From: Byssothecium circinans | Lineage: Eukaryota > Ascomycota > Dothideomycetes > Pleosporales > Massarinaceae | Assembly: GCA_010015675.1 (NCBI GenBank) | Contig: ML977020.1 | Location: 1 to 64,000 of the forward strand | Length of the DNA stretch: 64,000 nucleotides | Direction: 5' to 3' | In this document: one piece after another, positions 43,021-51,876 of the stretch | How the letters are laid out: each line of letters starts with the position of its first letter | Numbering within the stretch: the first letter of the stretch is position 1 | Notes under the pieces: model-generated | Seen by the model: the letters and a program-made list of their open reading frames with translations, nothing else | What the model was told of the DNA's origin: nothing | The model's database searches: none | Translations under genes and position numbers: made by a program

Positions 43021-43746
43021 TGAAAGTAGTTCTTGTGGCGGCTGCCCCCCTTAAATGAGAGGCCTGTCGGTGCCTAATCCCCCTCCATGCGAGGATACAA
43101 AGGAAAAGATATAGTATAATCTAGAGAATAGTGTGGTAATGTTGATAGCTGGTGAGGCCTAGGAGGTGGCTTTGAGGAGCCTTCTGGAATGTGCCCTTAG
43201 TGGGCTTTTCGTGTGTTGTAAAATAGTGATGTAGGTTTGGCATCTGCCTCCTTCCTGTGCATCTGTGCTGGTCAGGCTGGAAACGGGCAGTCGACACACG
43301 GCGGGGTTGGGTTGGCTTGGTATTGTGCTCTGTCGGTCCTTGCTGATACCGTATACCCCGATCCGCTAAGCAGTCCCAAGAGTGATCAGCCCGAGATTTC
43401 CAGAAACGGCTGATTGGATTACTATTGGGTTGGATTACTATCGGATTGGATTACAATTGTGTTGGATTATGGCCATCGGGTAGATCGGAATCAACAGTTG
43501 TGGAGTGATTCATTAGCAAGCGAGGACGGTGGGATCATGCCGATCCTTTGATCCTGCGGTACTGTCGGAGTGCCATAAAATCGAAAGTCAAGCTCCATAA
43601 ACGTTAGAGTCAAAGCTTTCAAGTCGACTTTTTCTATCCACCGACATCTACCCTATATACCCCAGATATCCAACAGCTAAAATCCCAAGGCTTGAACCTG
43701 AGCATTCTTGACTTATATTCCACAGTCACATCGCCTTTATAAAAAT
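43021..43746. other. intergenic about 0.7 kb, nothing recognised
   Basis: Contains a short run of TTGGATTACTAT-like repeats (about 43420-43470). Otherwise only promoter-like pyrimidine tracts before the NTF2-like gene. Confidence 0.5.
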
Positions 43747-44220
43747 ATGGAAAAAAAAGAGTCTGCCCGCCTCCGCACGGCCCGCGCCTGGATCGACGTC
43801 TTCACCACCCTTGACCCCTCCCCTCTCCACGCCATCCTCTCCCCCACCTACCAACAGACCTACGGCCCTAACACGCTCGCCAGCATCGGCATCGGCCCCT
43901 ATGACAAAGCCGGTTTCATCGCCTACGTTTCCAACCTCTCCAACAGGATGACTTCCTTCATCGTCACTGTCGACGAGATCATTGACTCCGAGAGCAGCAA
44001 CGCGGTCTGCGCATGGACTAATACCGACGCGAGATTCAGGAAAGAAGTGACGGATGGAGAAACTTGGGAGTATAGGGGCCAGAGTCTTCTCATGTTTTGG
44101 TTTGATGGGGAGGGCAGGATTGAGAGGTGTATGGAGGTTGTGGATAGTAAGAAAACGCTTGATGAGTTATTGCCGTTGTTTGCAAAGGCGAAGGTAAACT
44201 GGGAGGGAGTTGGGGAGTGA
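43747..44220 (+). CDS. NTF2-like / SnoaL-like domain protein (157 aa)
   Basis: I choose ATG 43747 (MEKKESARLRTARAW). An upstream in-frame ATG at 43708 would add 13 residues and is less likely. The protein shows the cone-shaped NTF2-like pattern: a first helix ending in TTLDPSPLHAILSPTYQQTYGP, a middle helix DKAGFIAYVSNL, then alternating strands (TSFIVTVDEIID, AVCAWTNTDARF, WEYRGQSLLMFWFDGEGRI) and a terminal helix. SnoaL-like proteins act as small-molecule isomerases, hydrolases or ligand binders; catalytic residues cannot be assigned. It is a single exon, probably cytosolic. Confidence 0.75.
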   Translation: MEKKESARLRTARAWIDVFTTLDPSPLHAILSPTYQQTYGPNTLASIGIGPYDKAGFIAYVSNLSNRMTSFIVTVDEIIDSESSNAVCAWTNTDARFRKEVTDGETWEYRGQSLLMFWFDGEGRIERCMEVVDSKKTLDELLPLFAKAKVNWEGVGE

Positions 44221-44404
44221 GATGGAGGGCGAAAAGAGGCTCGGAGGCGAAATGAAAAATAACGGGCGCTGGGTTCGAATGTGGTCGTTGGTGGTGTAGG
44301 GGAAGTTGTCGTTAGTTTTCGTTTGAAGAGTTGTTAAAGAATTGAACCAAGTCGCGGCGGAGATCAATCCGACTGATGTCGTTGTGCGGTGCTCGAAGTT
44401 TCGA

Positions 44405-45922
44405 TCATGTTGCTTCGACCTCCTCATCATGCACCCACTGGTTTCCTGGTCCTTTTCCGACCACCCGACCACCGACCAGTGGGTTGGCATCCGTCCTCTT
44501 CATCACGTAATCCTCTATCAACTCCATAGGCAGGTTGAAAATGGGTCGGAGTTTCTTAACGCCATCGTTCCCGTATCCTTCGCCTGCACGAAATACCAGC
44601 CCAAGGCTCTCCAATCTCTCCAGCTTCCTCAGAACATCCAGAATATCACACCATTGTGCTTGCCCCACAACTATAAAAGTGGCGTAGAGAACCCTCAAAC
44701 TAACATTAACGCAATCAACAAGATTTCCCACATCGTTAAAGGTGACAGGTACAGAAATCAATTCTAATACCTGTAATGTTGGACGAGAAACTTGCCGAAT
44801 ATCGACTATATCGCTAAGTGAAAAGAGCCCCATTTCACCGAAAAAATAAGTTGGGAACTCGATGGTCATCTTGCGAGCCTTTAGAGAGCTGAAGAAAGAA
44901 GATATGAGTGGGGAGAGTTTGGTGTATTCGCTAGAAGGCCGTAGATTTTCAAAAAACCATCCGTCTATAGCCAATGAGAGCGTGCTGGCCGATGCAACGC
45001 TCTTCCGGATAGCATTCTTCTCATCTGCGCTCAAGTGGAAGGGCCGTAAATGTATAGGCATCGGGACCTCGATGATAATTTCCTGTAGTGTGACGGATGA
45101 TACTGCCAACGCACCGAAAAGGCTGCGGAAAATATACATGGCTGGTAGTGGGTGCTGGCCTGATCTCTCCATTCTAATGCTGCTGTTGTATTTATTCGAT
45201 GTCGACTCCTCGACCAAGTTCCTTAGGAAATGACCTTGCAGCCAGGGGTATGATATGTATGACGTGCCTCCCTCGGATATCACCATTATAGGCCCTTCGG
45301 CTCTCCCTTCCTCGTTTATGAGTAGCGTTTGCAAGCCAGACAATCGTTCCATCATGTCGATCAACCTCCTGCCACTATCTTCTCCCATAAGCGCTTGTTG
45401 TTCTCGATATTTGCGCCCGTAATCAATCCAGGCATGATACAAGATCCTTTTCGGTTCGGAGAGGAGATGGAGAATGTCAGGTATGTTCGCCAAAGACTCC
45501 TCCAAAAGTTGATCCCACTGATCTATAATATGGAGACGATGGTCCCATCCCTCTTGGGTCGCATCCTCTTCTTCGTCGGTATCTTCCCCCTTGTCTTTGA
45601 ATGCGCGGAACCACCTTAGCTGGTCTGAGGCAAGCTCGGTAAACTCTTTTAGGCTGTCCGCGCAGGTCGCCTCGTAGCATGAAACGTTGATGGTAAGCGA
45701 CGTTACATACTTTCTGAGGATTTGGTGTGTTGAAAGGGTGTAGAGATGGGTGAAGGAGGCCTCGGACAAGTAGACGGTGAATTCCGTGATGAGGTAGGGT
45801 GAGCTGAGGCCATGGAAGCGCTGGGAAACCAAGCGGAGCGCGCGAATATCGGACTTCTCATCCTGACAGTATTCAATACATGATGCCAGGAGCTCGTTTG
45901 GTAGATCTGAAATATGCGCCAT
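44405..45922 (-). CDS. F-box protein
   Basis: I take the ATG at 45922, which starts MAHISDLPNELLASCIEYC, exactly the F-box opening. An upstream in-frame ATG at 45949 would add nine residues. The F-box (about residues 1-45, with LRLVSQRFHGLSSPYLI) binds Skp1 in SCF ubiquitin ligases. The remaining about 460 residues have weak leucine-rich character (LSGLQTLLINEEG, LQVLELISVPVTF, LRVLYATFIV, LERLESLGLVF) and would bind substrates. Such genes are numerous in ascomycetes and individual targets are unknown. No intron or lesion seen. Confidence 0.8.
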   Translation of the reverse strand: MAHISDLPNELLASCIEYCQDEKSDIRALRLVSQRFHGLSSPYLITEFTVYLSEASFTHLYTLSTHQILRKYVTSLTINVSCYEATCADSLKEFTELASDQLRWFRAFKDKGEDTDEEEDATQEGWDHRLHIIDQWDQLLEESLANIPDILHLLSEPKRILYHAWIDYGRKYREQQALMGEDSGRRLIDMMERLSGLQTLLINEEGRAEGPIMVISEGGTSYISYPWLQGHFLRNLVEESTSNKYNSSIRMERSGQHPLPAMYIFRSLFGALAVSSVTLQEIIIEVPMPIHLRPFHLSADEKNAIRKSVASASTLSLAIDGWFFENLRPSSEYTKLSPLISSFFSSLKARKMTIEFPTYFFGEMGLFSLSDIVDIRQVSRPTLQVLELISVPVTFNDVGNLVDCVNVSLRVLYATFIVVGQAQWCDILDVLRKLERLESLGLVFRAGEGYGNDGVKKLRPIFNLPMELIEDYVMKRTDANPLVGGRVVGKGPGNQWVHDEEVEAT

Positions 45923-46107
45923 GGTGTAATAGAGGAGGAAGAAGTGCATGTAGCGCCTTGCGGATGTTTTGTCTCAAGAGGAGCTAGCCGACTTCGGTTA
46001 GCGCAAGGGCGGGGTTTGCATCTCCAGGCAGTCGCGATGGAAGGCTGAGAATGACAGTGAAATTCTTTCAAGTTCGATTTTGACTCTGACCATCTCGTCT
46101 CTTAAAA

Positions 46108-46611
46108 ATGTCATCCGAAGCCTCCTCAAAATGCACCGTCTGCTTCCCACCCGACCGACCCAAAGTCACCCAACCCTCAATTATCATCTATGGTTCCATC
46201 GAGCCATCTCCAACCTCAAACTGGACCACGACCCTTGCCTCCCATCTCTCTAGCCTTCCCATAACTATCCTCAATCCGCGCCTTGACGGGTGGGACGACA
46301 CATGGCGCGAAGACATCAACTTTGCACCTTTCAAAGAACAAGTCGACTGGGAGATGGACCATGCTGCTGTTGCGAACGTGATCGTGTTCTACTTCAAACC
46401 TGGGACATCGTGTCCGATCTCACTGTTGGAGCTGGGAATGTGCGTGGGGATGTACAACGAGAAGGTTGTTGTTGGTTGTCCGAAGGAGTTTTACAAAAGG
46501 GGGAACGTTGAGATTGTGTGCAGGAGGTTTGGGATTGAGCTGGTGGAGGATTTGAATGAGTTGGGCGACGTCGTTAAACGGAGATTAGAGGCGCTTTTGG
46601 AGAACGTTTGA
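46108..46611 (+). CDS. nucleoside 2-deoxyribosyltransferase-like protein
   Basis: A single exon of 167 residues. It shows SIIIYGSIE, NWTTTLASHLSSLPITILNPRLDGWDDTW, EQVDWEMDHAAVANVIVFYFKPGTSCPISLLELG and KVVVGCPKEFYKRGNVEIVCRRFGIELV. These are the hallmarks of the fungal Nuc_deoxyri_tr2 family, including the Asn-Pro-Arg-x-Asp stretch and the Glu of the LLELG motif, which corresponds to the proposed nucleophile. Characterised relatives cleave or exchange N-glycosidic bonds of nucleosides; the true substrate here is unknown. It is probably cytosolic. Confidence 0.82.
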   Translation: MSSEASSKCTVCFPPDRPKVTQPSIIIYGSIEPSPTSNWTTTLASHLSSLPITILNPRLDGWDDTWREDINFAPFKEQVDWEMDHAAVANVIVFYFKPGTSCPISLLELGMCVGMYNEKVVVGCPKEFYKRGNVEIVCRRFGIELVEDLNELGDVVKRRLEALLENV

Positions 46612-47475
46612 CAGACCGCCGAGAAGACGGAGTCGCTCATGGGCTTTAGTTGCGACATAGACGAGCATAACGAACGGGAAGCCCAACCTCGGAACGTACC
46701 AGTCTATACCAATTCCGGATACAACCGGTCAATACCTAATGATAGCTACCAACCATTCTATCGTACCAGAGCCTTCATGCCGTCTTTGGACAATTAGAAA
46801 TACCAAGTAGCCGGGCACTGCCGGATACTTGGACGCAGGTCCAATATTGAATAACCCCGCTCTAGTGCTGACAGGACTGCAGGCAACATCCCCTTCGTCA
46901 GCGCGTTCCAAGAAATTCTGTAATCACCACTCCGTTCTTGTGCCGTCCAGACCACTGCTGCCTTCGTCGTCGGCATACAAGCTCAGCAAACAAGCTTTGT
47001 AAGAGCCGTTTTCCGTTGTTTCCTCCCGCCGCGATGTCCGCCTGACTCATCTCAATACGAGAACCAACATTTGCACCATTAAATTCCCCTTTTCCAATAT
47101 AAAGCTTCCCAATCAAGCTCCATCTCCAGGCAAAATAGCGACTGTTCGCAGGCAGCAAACACCGACTTTCGTACCATAGTCCCAAGTAAGTCTAACACTG
47201 GCTATAAAAGGATTTTCGGGGATCGACATCCTCGCTAAGCTCATTTCCCGGTAGATGAACGCAAAACGACATCGCACGCTAGTTGGCTGGATCGTGGGCC
47301 TCTACTGATCAGTGCGCCACGATAATGAGATTGCTGTGAGGTATAAAGACGGGACTGAAGGCGGTATGTTCTGACGGGCATCGAGGTTTCAATCGTTCAT
47401 TTCTCTCCCGCAGCACCTCGATACCTATCATTTACCCGTTCGCATTTATTTTACGTACGACTTAATATCGTAATC
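46612..47475. other. intergenic about 0.9 kb; promoter of the LysM gene at its right end
   Basis: No gene recognised. GTATAAAG at about 47340-47347 lies 130 bp before the LysM start and is a good TATA candidate; another, CTATAAAAGG, lies near 47202. A pyrimidine-rich leader follows. Confidence 0.5.
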
Positions 47476-48113
47476 ATGGTGTATTTCACGCTTGCTACCG
47501 GCATTGCTATGCTTGCCTCTCTCACTTCCGTCACGGCGGCTCCGACCACCTCAAATGCTCTTGTAGCTCGCCAAGCCGCTCCTAACCAGTGCTCGGAGTA
47601 CTGCAGCGTTGCTGCTGGATGTGTTAACATCTGCAGACCTGCCAACTGCATGTCTATTTCATTTCCTTTCCACAAAGTCAAACACTAACAAACCCAGGCG
47701 CGGCAACCTATCTCGTCCAGTCCGGCGACACCTGCCATTCTGTCGTTAGCGAGTTCAACAACTTCACTGCCACCGACCTGTATAATTGGAATCCCGAAAT
47801 TGGCACCACATGTTTCGGCATCCGCGCCCACGTCCCCGTCTGCATCGGCGTCCCTGGCTACTCCTACCCCGGTCCTATTGAGGGCGGCGATATTTACACT
47901 CCTGAGCAGACGCCTATCCCCGTTCAGCCCGGAATCGTCGCCAACTGCACTAAGTTCGAGTACACCGACAACAATGGCAAGCCGACTAGGGCCCAGATCT
48001 GGGCTGAGAATGGTATCACGCAGGAGCAGTGGAATGGGTGGAACTTCCCTACCCAGAATGCTACTGGGGATTACTTTGCTTGGGCAAACTACTTTTCTTG
48101 TGTGAAGGCTTAG
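47476..48113 (+). CDS. secreted LysM-domain protein (candidate chitin-binding effector)
   Basis: Exons are 47476-47647 and 47698-48113. The 50-nt intron begins GC (GCATGT) and ends CCCAG after ACTAAC. Only this GC-AG choice keeps the frame across the Cys codon (PANC-AATYLV). The 195-residue product starts with a signal peptide (MVYFTLATGIAMLASLTSVTAAP), then a short Cys-rich stretch (QCSEYCSVAAGCVNIC). A LysM repeat follows (TYLVQSGDTCHSVVSEF ... NPEIGTTCFGIRAHVPVC), then a second domain starting at IVANCTKFEYTDNNG with late Cys. LysM modules bind chitin oligomers; secreted fungal LysM proteins can shield hyphae or mask chitin from plant receptors. The effector role is inference from architecture and small size. 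Confidence 0.82.
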
Positions 48114-48301
48114 AGTATTGTGGAGACGAGAGAAGGGTGGCGGTGCCAAGGTTGGGTCAATTTGGAATAGTCGGGGGCAGAAGTTATACAGTTAATATGA
48201 AAGGCCTTGGAGAAGCGAATGTTCCTAGTCTCCTGATTCTGAAGCCTTTGCCTCCCGCTAATCTTCCAGCAGGAAGAAAACCAAGAGAAACTCCGAAAAA
48301 A

Positions 48302-49735
48302 TTAATAACGTGGTAAACCCTGCTCAACTCTGACGGAGCCATCCTCTTGTGATACATAACCAGTACTGGCCCCGCCCTTCCACTCGTTCGCTAACTTGTT
48401 TTTATAGAAGAATTCCAGCCTCTCGCTTCCGGTGCCCTTAGCATTCTTGTCTTCGTACATCCACCAACCCGTCACTGGTCGGAGAGTGTCCAGTGGCAAT
48501 TGGTCTCCCGAGGTCTTCGCTGTCGATTCAGAAGACGCCACTGTATCCGTTGGAGCCTTGGCTTTTTCCTCGACTGCTGCGCCCTTGAAGAGCCTTGAAA
48601 GCCTGCCACGCCAAGACAAACGTCTCGTCGCCGGCTCTTCTTCTGCATCCACAGGAGAGTTACTAGCTGTGTGATCTGGAAACGATATCACTTCATAGCC
48701 CGCAAACCCCGCCAACACCTTGGCCTCGATTCTATCAAATTCCGGCGTGATATAGATGACAGGCGTAGTAACGAACCCACAAGGAATCTCCTGCACATCG
48801 AGCCGTAGACAAACAACGTCCTTTAGTCTTGGAGACAGCTCCTTGCCTTCCGTAGAGGACATCAACTGCCAATACTGACGATCGTTATGCTTCGCAAGAC
48901 GCTTGCCATCTTCATCCCAGAAGCAGAAGACGGTGATCCAGCCGGTCAGCCTATCCATCCCGCTAGCACACCGGTGGTCCACGATACGTCCCCAGAAGTC
49001 TGCAGCGACTTCATCATTCGCCGGTGCGTCAAAGGACGCAATCATTTCCCGCACCACGGGCCTGAGTAAAGTGCCGAACTCGGCAGGTTCCTTGCCGTAC
49101 TTGGAGAGCTTCGCTACGCGACGACCGATCTCCTCCCAGTCCGCTTTCTCGCCGAGCAGAGTCACTGACGGAATTCCGCAACAGGATTCGTCATAGATGT
49201 ACATAAAATACCGCTTTAATGTGCCCATCATGATGATAGCAGCAGCAGCTTCGTCATCAAGAGTCGTCGTCGTAAACGCCGGCAGAATCCACTTTCGCAG
49301 TTCCTTATCGATGATGTTCTCGTCGATCAACTTGGTCATATTGCGGCACATTTCCCCCTTATCACTCTCTTCAGGATCGCGAAGTATGAGACCCTTTTTT
49401 CCTTCGTGGGCTACGAAGAGATGGCGCATCTCCTCGGCGTGCCCGTTAACGTAGTAGCTGAACTGGATCAGGATGGCGAACCAGATGTCTTCGGGCCGTA
49501 GGACGAGGTTTTGGTGGTGGCTGTAGGCGTCGAAAGCGGCGCGGACTAGGCCATAGTCTTGCGGCGACATGCGCATGTTCTGGAGCTTGGAGTCGGGGAG
49601 AGAGGTTTGAATGATGTCGCCGATTTCGTTGCGGTACTTGCAGGCGACGATGTTGAGGATGTCCTTTGTGGAATTTGGGGTTGGCAGCTCTGGGGGAAGT
49701 GCATCGTGTTGGGCGACTTTGACTGTTACTGGCAT
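48302..49735 (-). CDS. DUF4419 family protein
   Basis: I choose ATG 49735 (MPVTVKVAQHDALPPELPTP). Upstream in-frame codons lack a conventional ATG. The 477-residue protein has the DUF4419 signatures LVRAAFDAYSHHQNLVLRPEDIWFAILIQFSYYVNGHAE, ELRKWILPAFTTTTLDDEAAAAIIMMGTL and CGIPSVTLLGEKADWEEIGRRV. It ends with a region (DRLTGWITVFCFWDEDGKRL) typical of the family, then a variable Ser/Thr-rich tail. The family is abundant in fungi and slime moulds and has no established function. A coding GC bias and lack of introns fit neighbouring genes. Confidence 0.85.
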   Translation of the reverse strand: MPVTVKVAQHDALPPELPTPNSTKDILNIVACKYRNEIGDIIQTSLPDSKLQNMRMSPQDYGLVRAAFDAYSHHQNLVLRPEDIWFAILIQFSYYVNGHAEEMRHLFVAHEGKKGLILRDPEESDKGEMCRNMTKLIDENIIDKELRKWILPAFTTTTLDDEAAAAIIMMGTLKRYFMYIYDESCCGIPSVTLLGEKADWEEIGRRVAKLSKYGKEPAEFGTLLRPVVREMIASFDAPANDEVAADFWGRIVDHRCASGMDRLTGWITVFCFWDEDGKRLAKHNDRQYWQLMSSTEGKELSPRLKDVVCLRLDVQEIPCGFVTTPVIYITPEFDRIEAKVLAGFAGYEVISFPDHTASNSPVDAEEEPATRRLSWRGRLSRLFKGAAVEEKAKAPTDTVASSESTAKTSGDQLPLDTLRPVTGWWMYEDKNAKGTGSERLEFFYKNKLANEWKGGASTGYVSQEDGSVRVEQGLPRY

Positions 49736-50703
49736 GTTTGCTCTGGTCCGGTGTTTCTCGAAGGAGGTTTTCGGGGCCTTGAAGTCAGTGCCTTCTTCTG
49801 TGGCAAAAGTAGAAATGAGATGAGTCTTTTGGAAGAAGAGTCGAGATAAAGTAGGCAGGTACGGAAGCGAAACTTTATAACAACGTCGGGCGATAAGAAC
49901 CAAGAATAATGCATATGAAGGATTCCTGTCATGTGATCACAGCCCTGGCGGCAACCTTGAACCTCATCGTGGTTCGCCAGGCAGCAGCATCTGGCCGCTT
50001 CAATATCGTTGAACGAATCACGTATGGTTGACTGAGCAGTGTGCTTGGACCCAGAGACACAGATTGGTTGGTGTATCAGTGCGGGGAAACTGCGCCACTG
50101 CCACATGTTGATGCCGCCCGCGGGATTCTGAGTTCCTTTCTCAAACATCGCTCGAACATCGCGCAAGTTTGTTGGCTGGTTAAATGGTCTTCTGAAACTA
50201 GACTAATGAGTTCACAGCGGCAAATCTTTGGTAGAATCCGCTCTGCAACCTCACGGCGCAGTTAGTCCACAATCTGGCAGTCCAAGCAAGGACAGTGCCC
50301 CAGCTAAGGACTCTGCCGCTTTCACCACCCTTTCCGGTCCACTTTCCCGTTGCAATGAAATCGGAATAGCGAGGTCTTGCGTTGTAACTCCTTTGAGAAA
50401 TTCATTGTGAGAGGCTTCCAACCCAGCAGTCTCTGTAAGTACAAGATACTACAGCAACTCGTACAAGAGCGAGAAGGAAAGCAGGACTCAAATCCAAGAA
50501 TAATACAGCTGCATATAATTACTAACTTTGTCACCGCAATAGTTGCGAACCTTTTCATCGCTCTCACTGCGCTATTGAACCCTGTGTAACCCGCTACACG
50601 ATCCTAATTAACCCTTGGCGGACTGGTAGAGGACCTTGGATGTGAAAATACTAGAATTCTGCGAACCATAGTGCAAATTAGGAACTTATGGAGAAGGCGT
50701 TGA
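49736..50703. other. intergenic about 1 kb, nothing recognised
   Basis: Only short frames without resemblance. No repeats or RNA genes found. Confidence 0.5.
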
Positions 50704-51192
50704 TCTGCCCCGTTTTTTTGGGTACGACCCCTTCGCACTGCAGCGAAACATTTCGAGGCTCAGGCCGCCTCAGGCGACGTCGTCATTTACGACTGCTCCG
50801 AAACTGATACGCTAGAAATAGACCTCTCCCTAGAGGATAGTTATCTTGCTGCATATCACGCACTTACGGGTAAGACCCCTCCGCCAATTTACAGGTCAGT
50901 AGATGCACGCTATAACGCTCCATCTCCACCGCGTTCTCCCTCGCTAACGGTCAAGCAGTGCAAAAGGTTTGGAGTGTTCTGGCGAGCATCTAGTATCCCT
51001 TGGATTGGTACCCTATCACAAGTCAAAGATACTTTTGACTTGGAAGCGCAGCGTCAGGCACATGCTGCTAAGCCACCGGCACGTACTTTCCCTGCTTTCC
51101 TGAATCCAGGTGGTGGTTCATCTAACGCTCTCGCACTGGACGTTGTGGATGATGACTTTGACGTGGAGGCGCAGCAGCCCAAATGGGTGTAA
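50704..51192 (+). pseudogene. open frame without ATG; relic or 3' exon of an unrecognised gene
   Basis: A clean frame of 162 codons lies between TGA (50701-50703) and TAA (51190-51192). It reads like protein (VVIYDCSETDTLEIDLSLED, LTVKQCKRFGVFWRASSIPW, FDVEAQQPKWV) with acidic stretches and a Pro/Ser-rich middle. No ATG exists in it, so it is either a 3' exon whose 5' part is not visible upstream or a decapitated gene. I do not recognise it. It begins the orphan/accessory block that runs to 59.6 kb. Confidence 0.4.
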
Positions 51193-51876
51193 TACTCGTG
51201 AGATGAGCCTCTTCTGTGGTGGGTAAGCCATATTTAAAATCTACAATGTATTACTGACAATAAACTTGTGATTCACCTGTAAAGAATAAAGAACTCAGCC
51301 GTCGTGCAAATACTTGTCACTGCTCGCTTCTTATTATTTCATTCACTTCTTGCCATTAACTAACGTGCCTCACTACGTAGAAAGACATACTGTGTAGCAA
51401 GATAAATAAGGCGTACTTTAACTTTTAATAACTAGAAAAGCGGTTTAGTAGTGCTTCATGTTATAAGCTATTAAACTTCTTGACTCAGTACCGTGGCCAG
51501 CATCTCTAATTGGAGTAAGTCTTCAAAAGTGGAGACAAAATTCAAAACAATCTTTGATTTTTAAGAGCAATCTTTAACTTTAAAGACGGAATTCTAAAAT
51601 CCTTGCTATCCAATTCGCTGATGGACCATGTCTAATCCCTGCCGGAACCCTGCCGGAACCCTGTTTGTCTCGTCGGTGTTGACAAGAGGCTGTAGGGCTA
51701 GCCAATCGAATTCATCTAGGAGTGGGTTTCGATCGTGCCAAGGACCAAGTGGCAAGCTCACATGACCAATGGACTACCTGCTGCGAGAGAGCACACGCTT
51801 CACGGCTTCGGCTGCAGCCTGATATGTGCGCCTGCGATAGCAGACTTCACGACAAACATCAAGCAGACCCATCGCC
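51193..51876. other. intergenic about 0.7 kb, nothing recognised
   Basis: AT-rich and featureless apart from the direct repeat CTGCCGGAACC near 51640-51660. Holds the promoter of the next gene. Confidence 0.5.
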
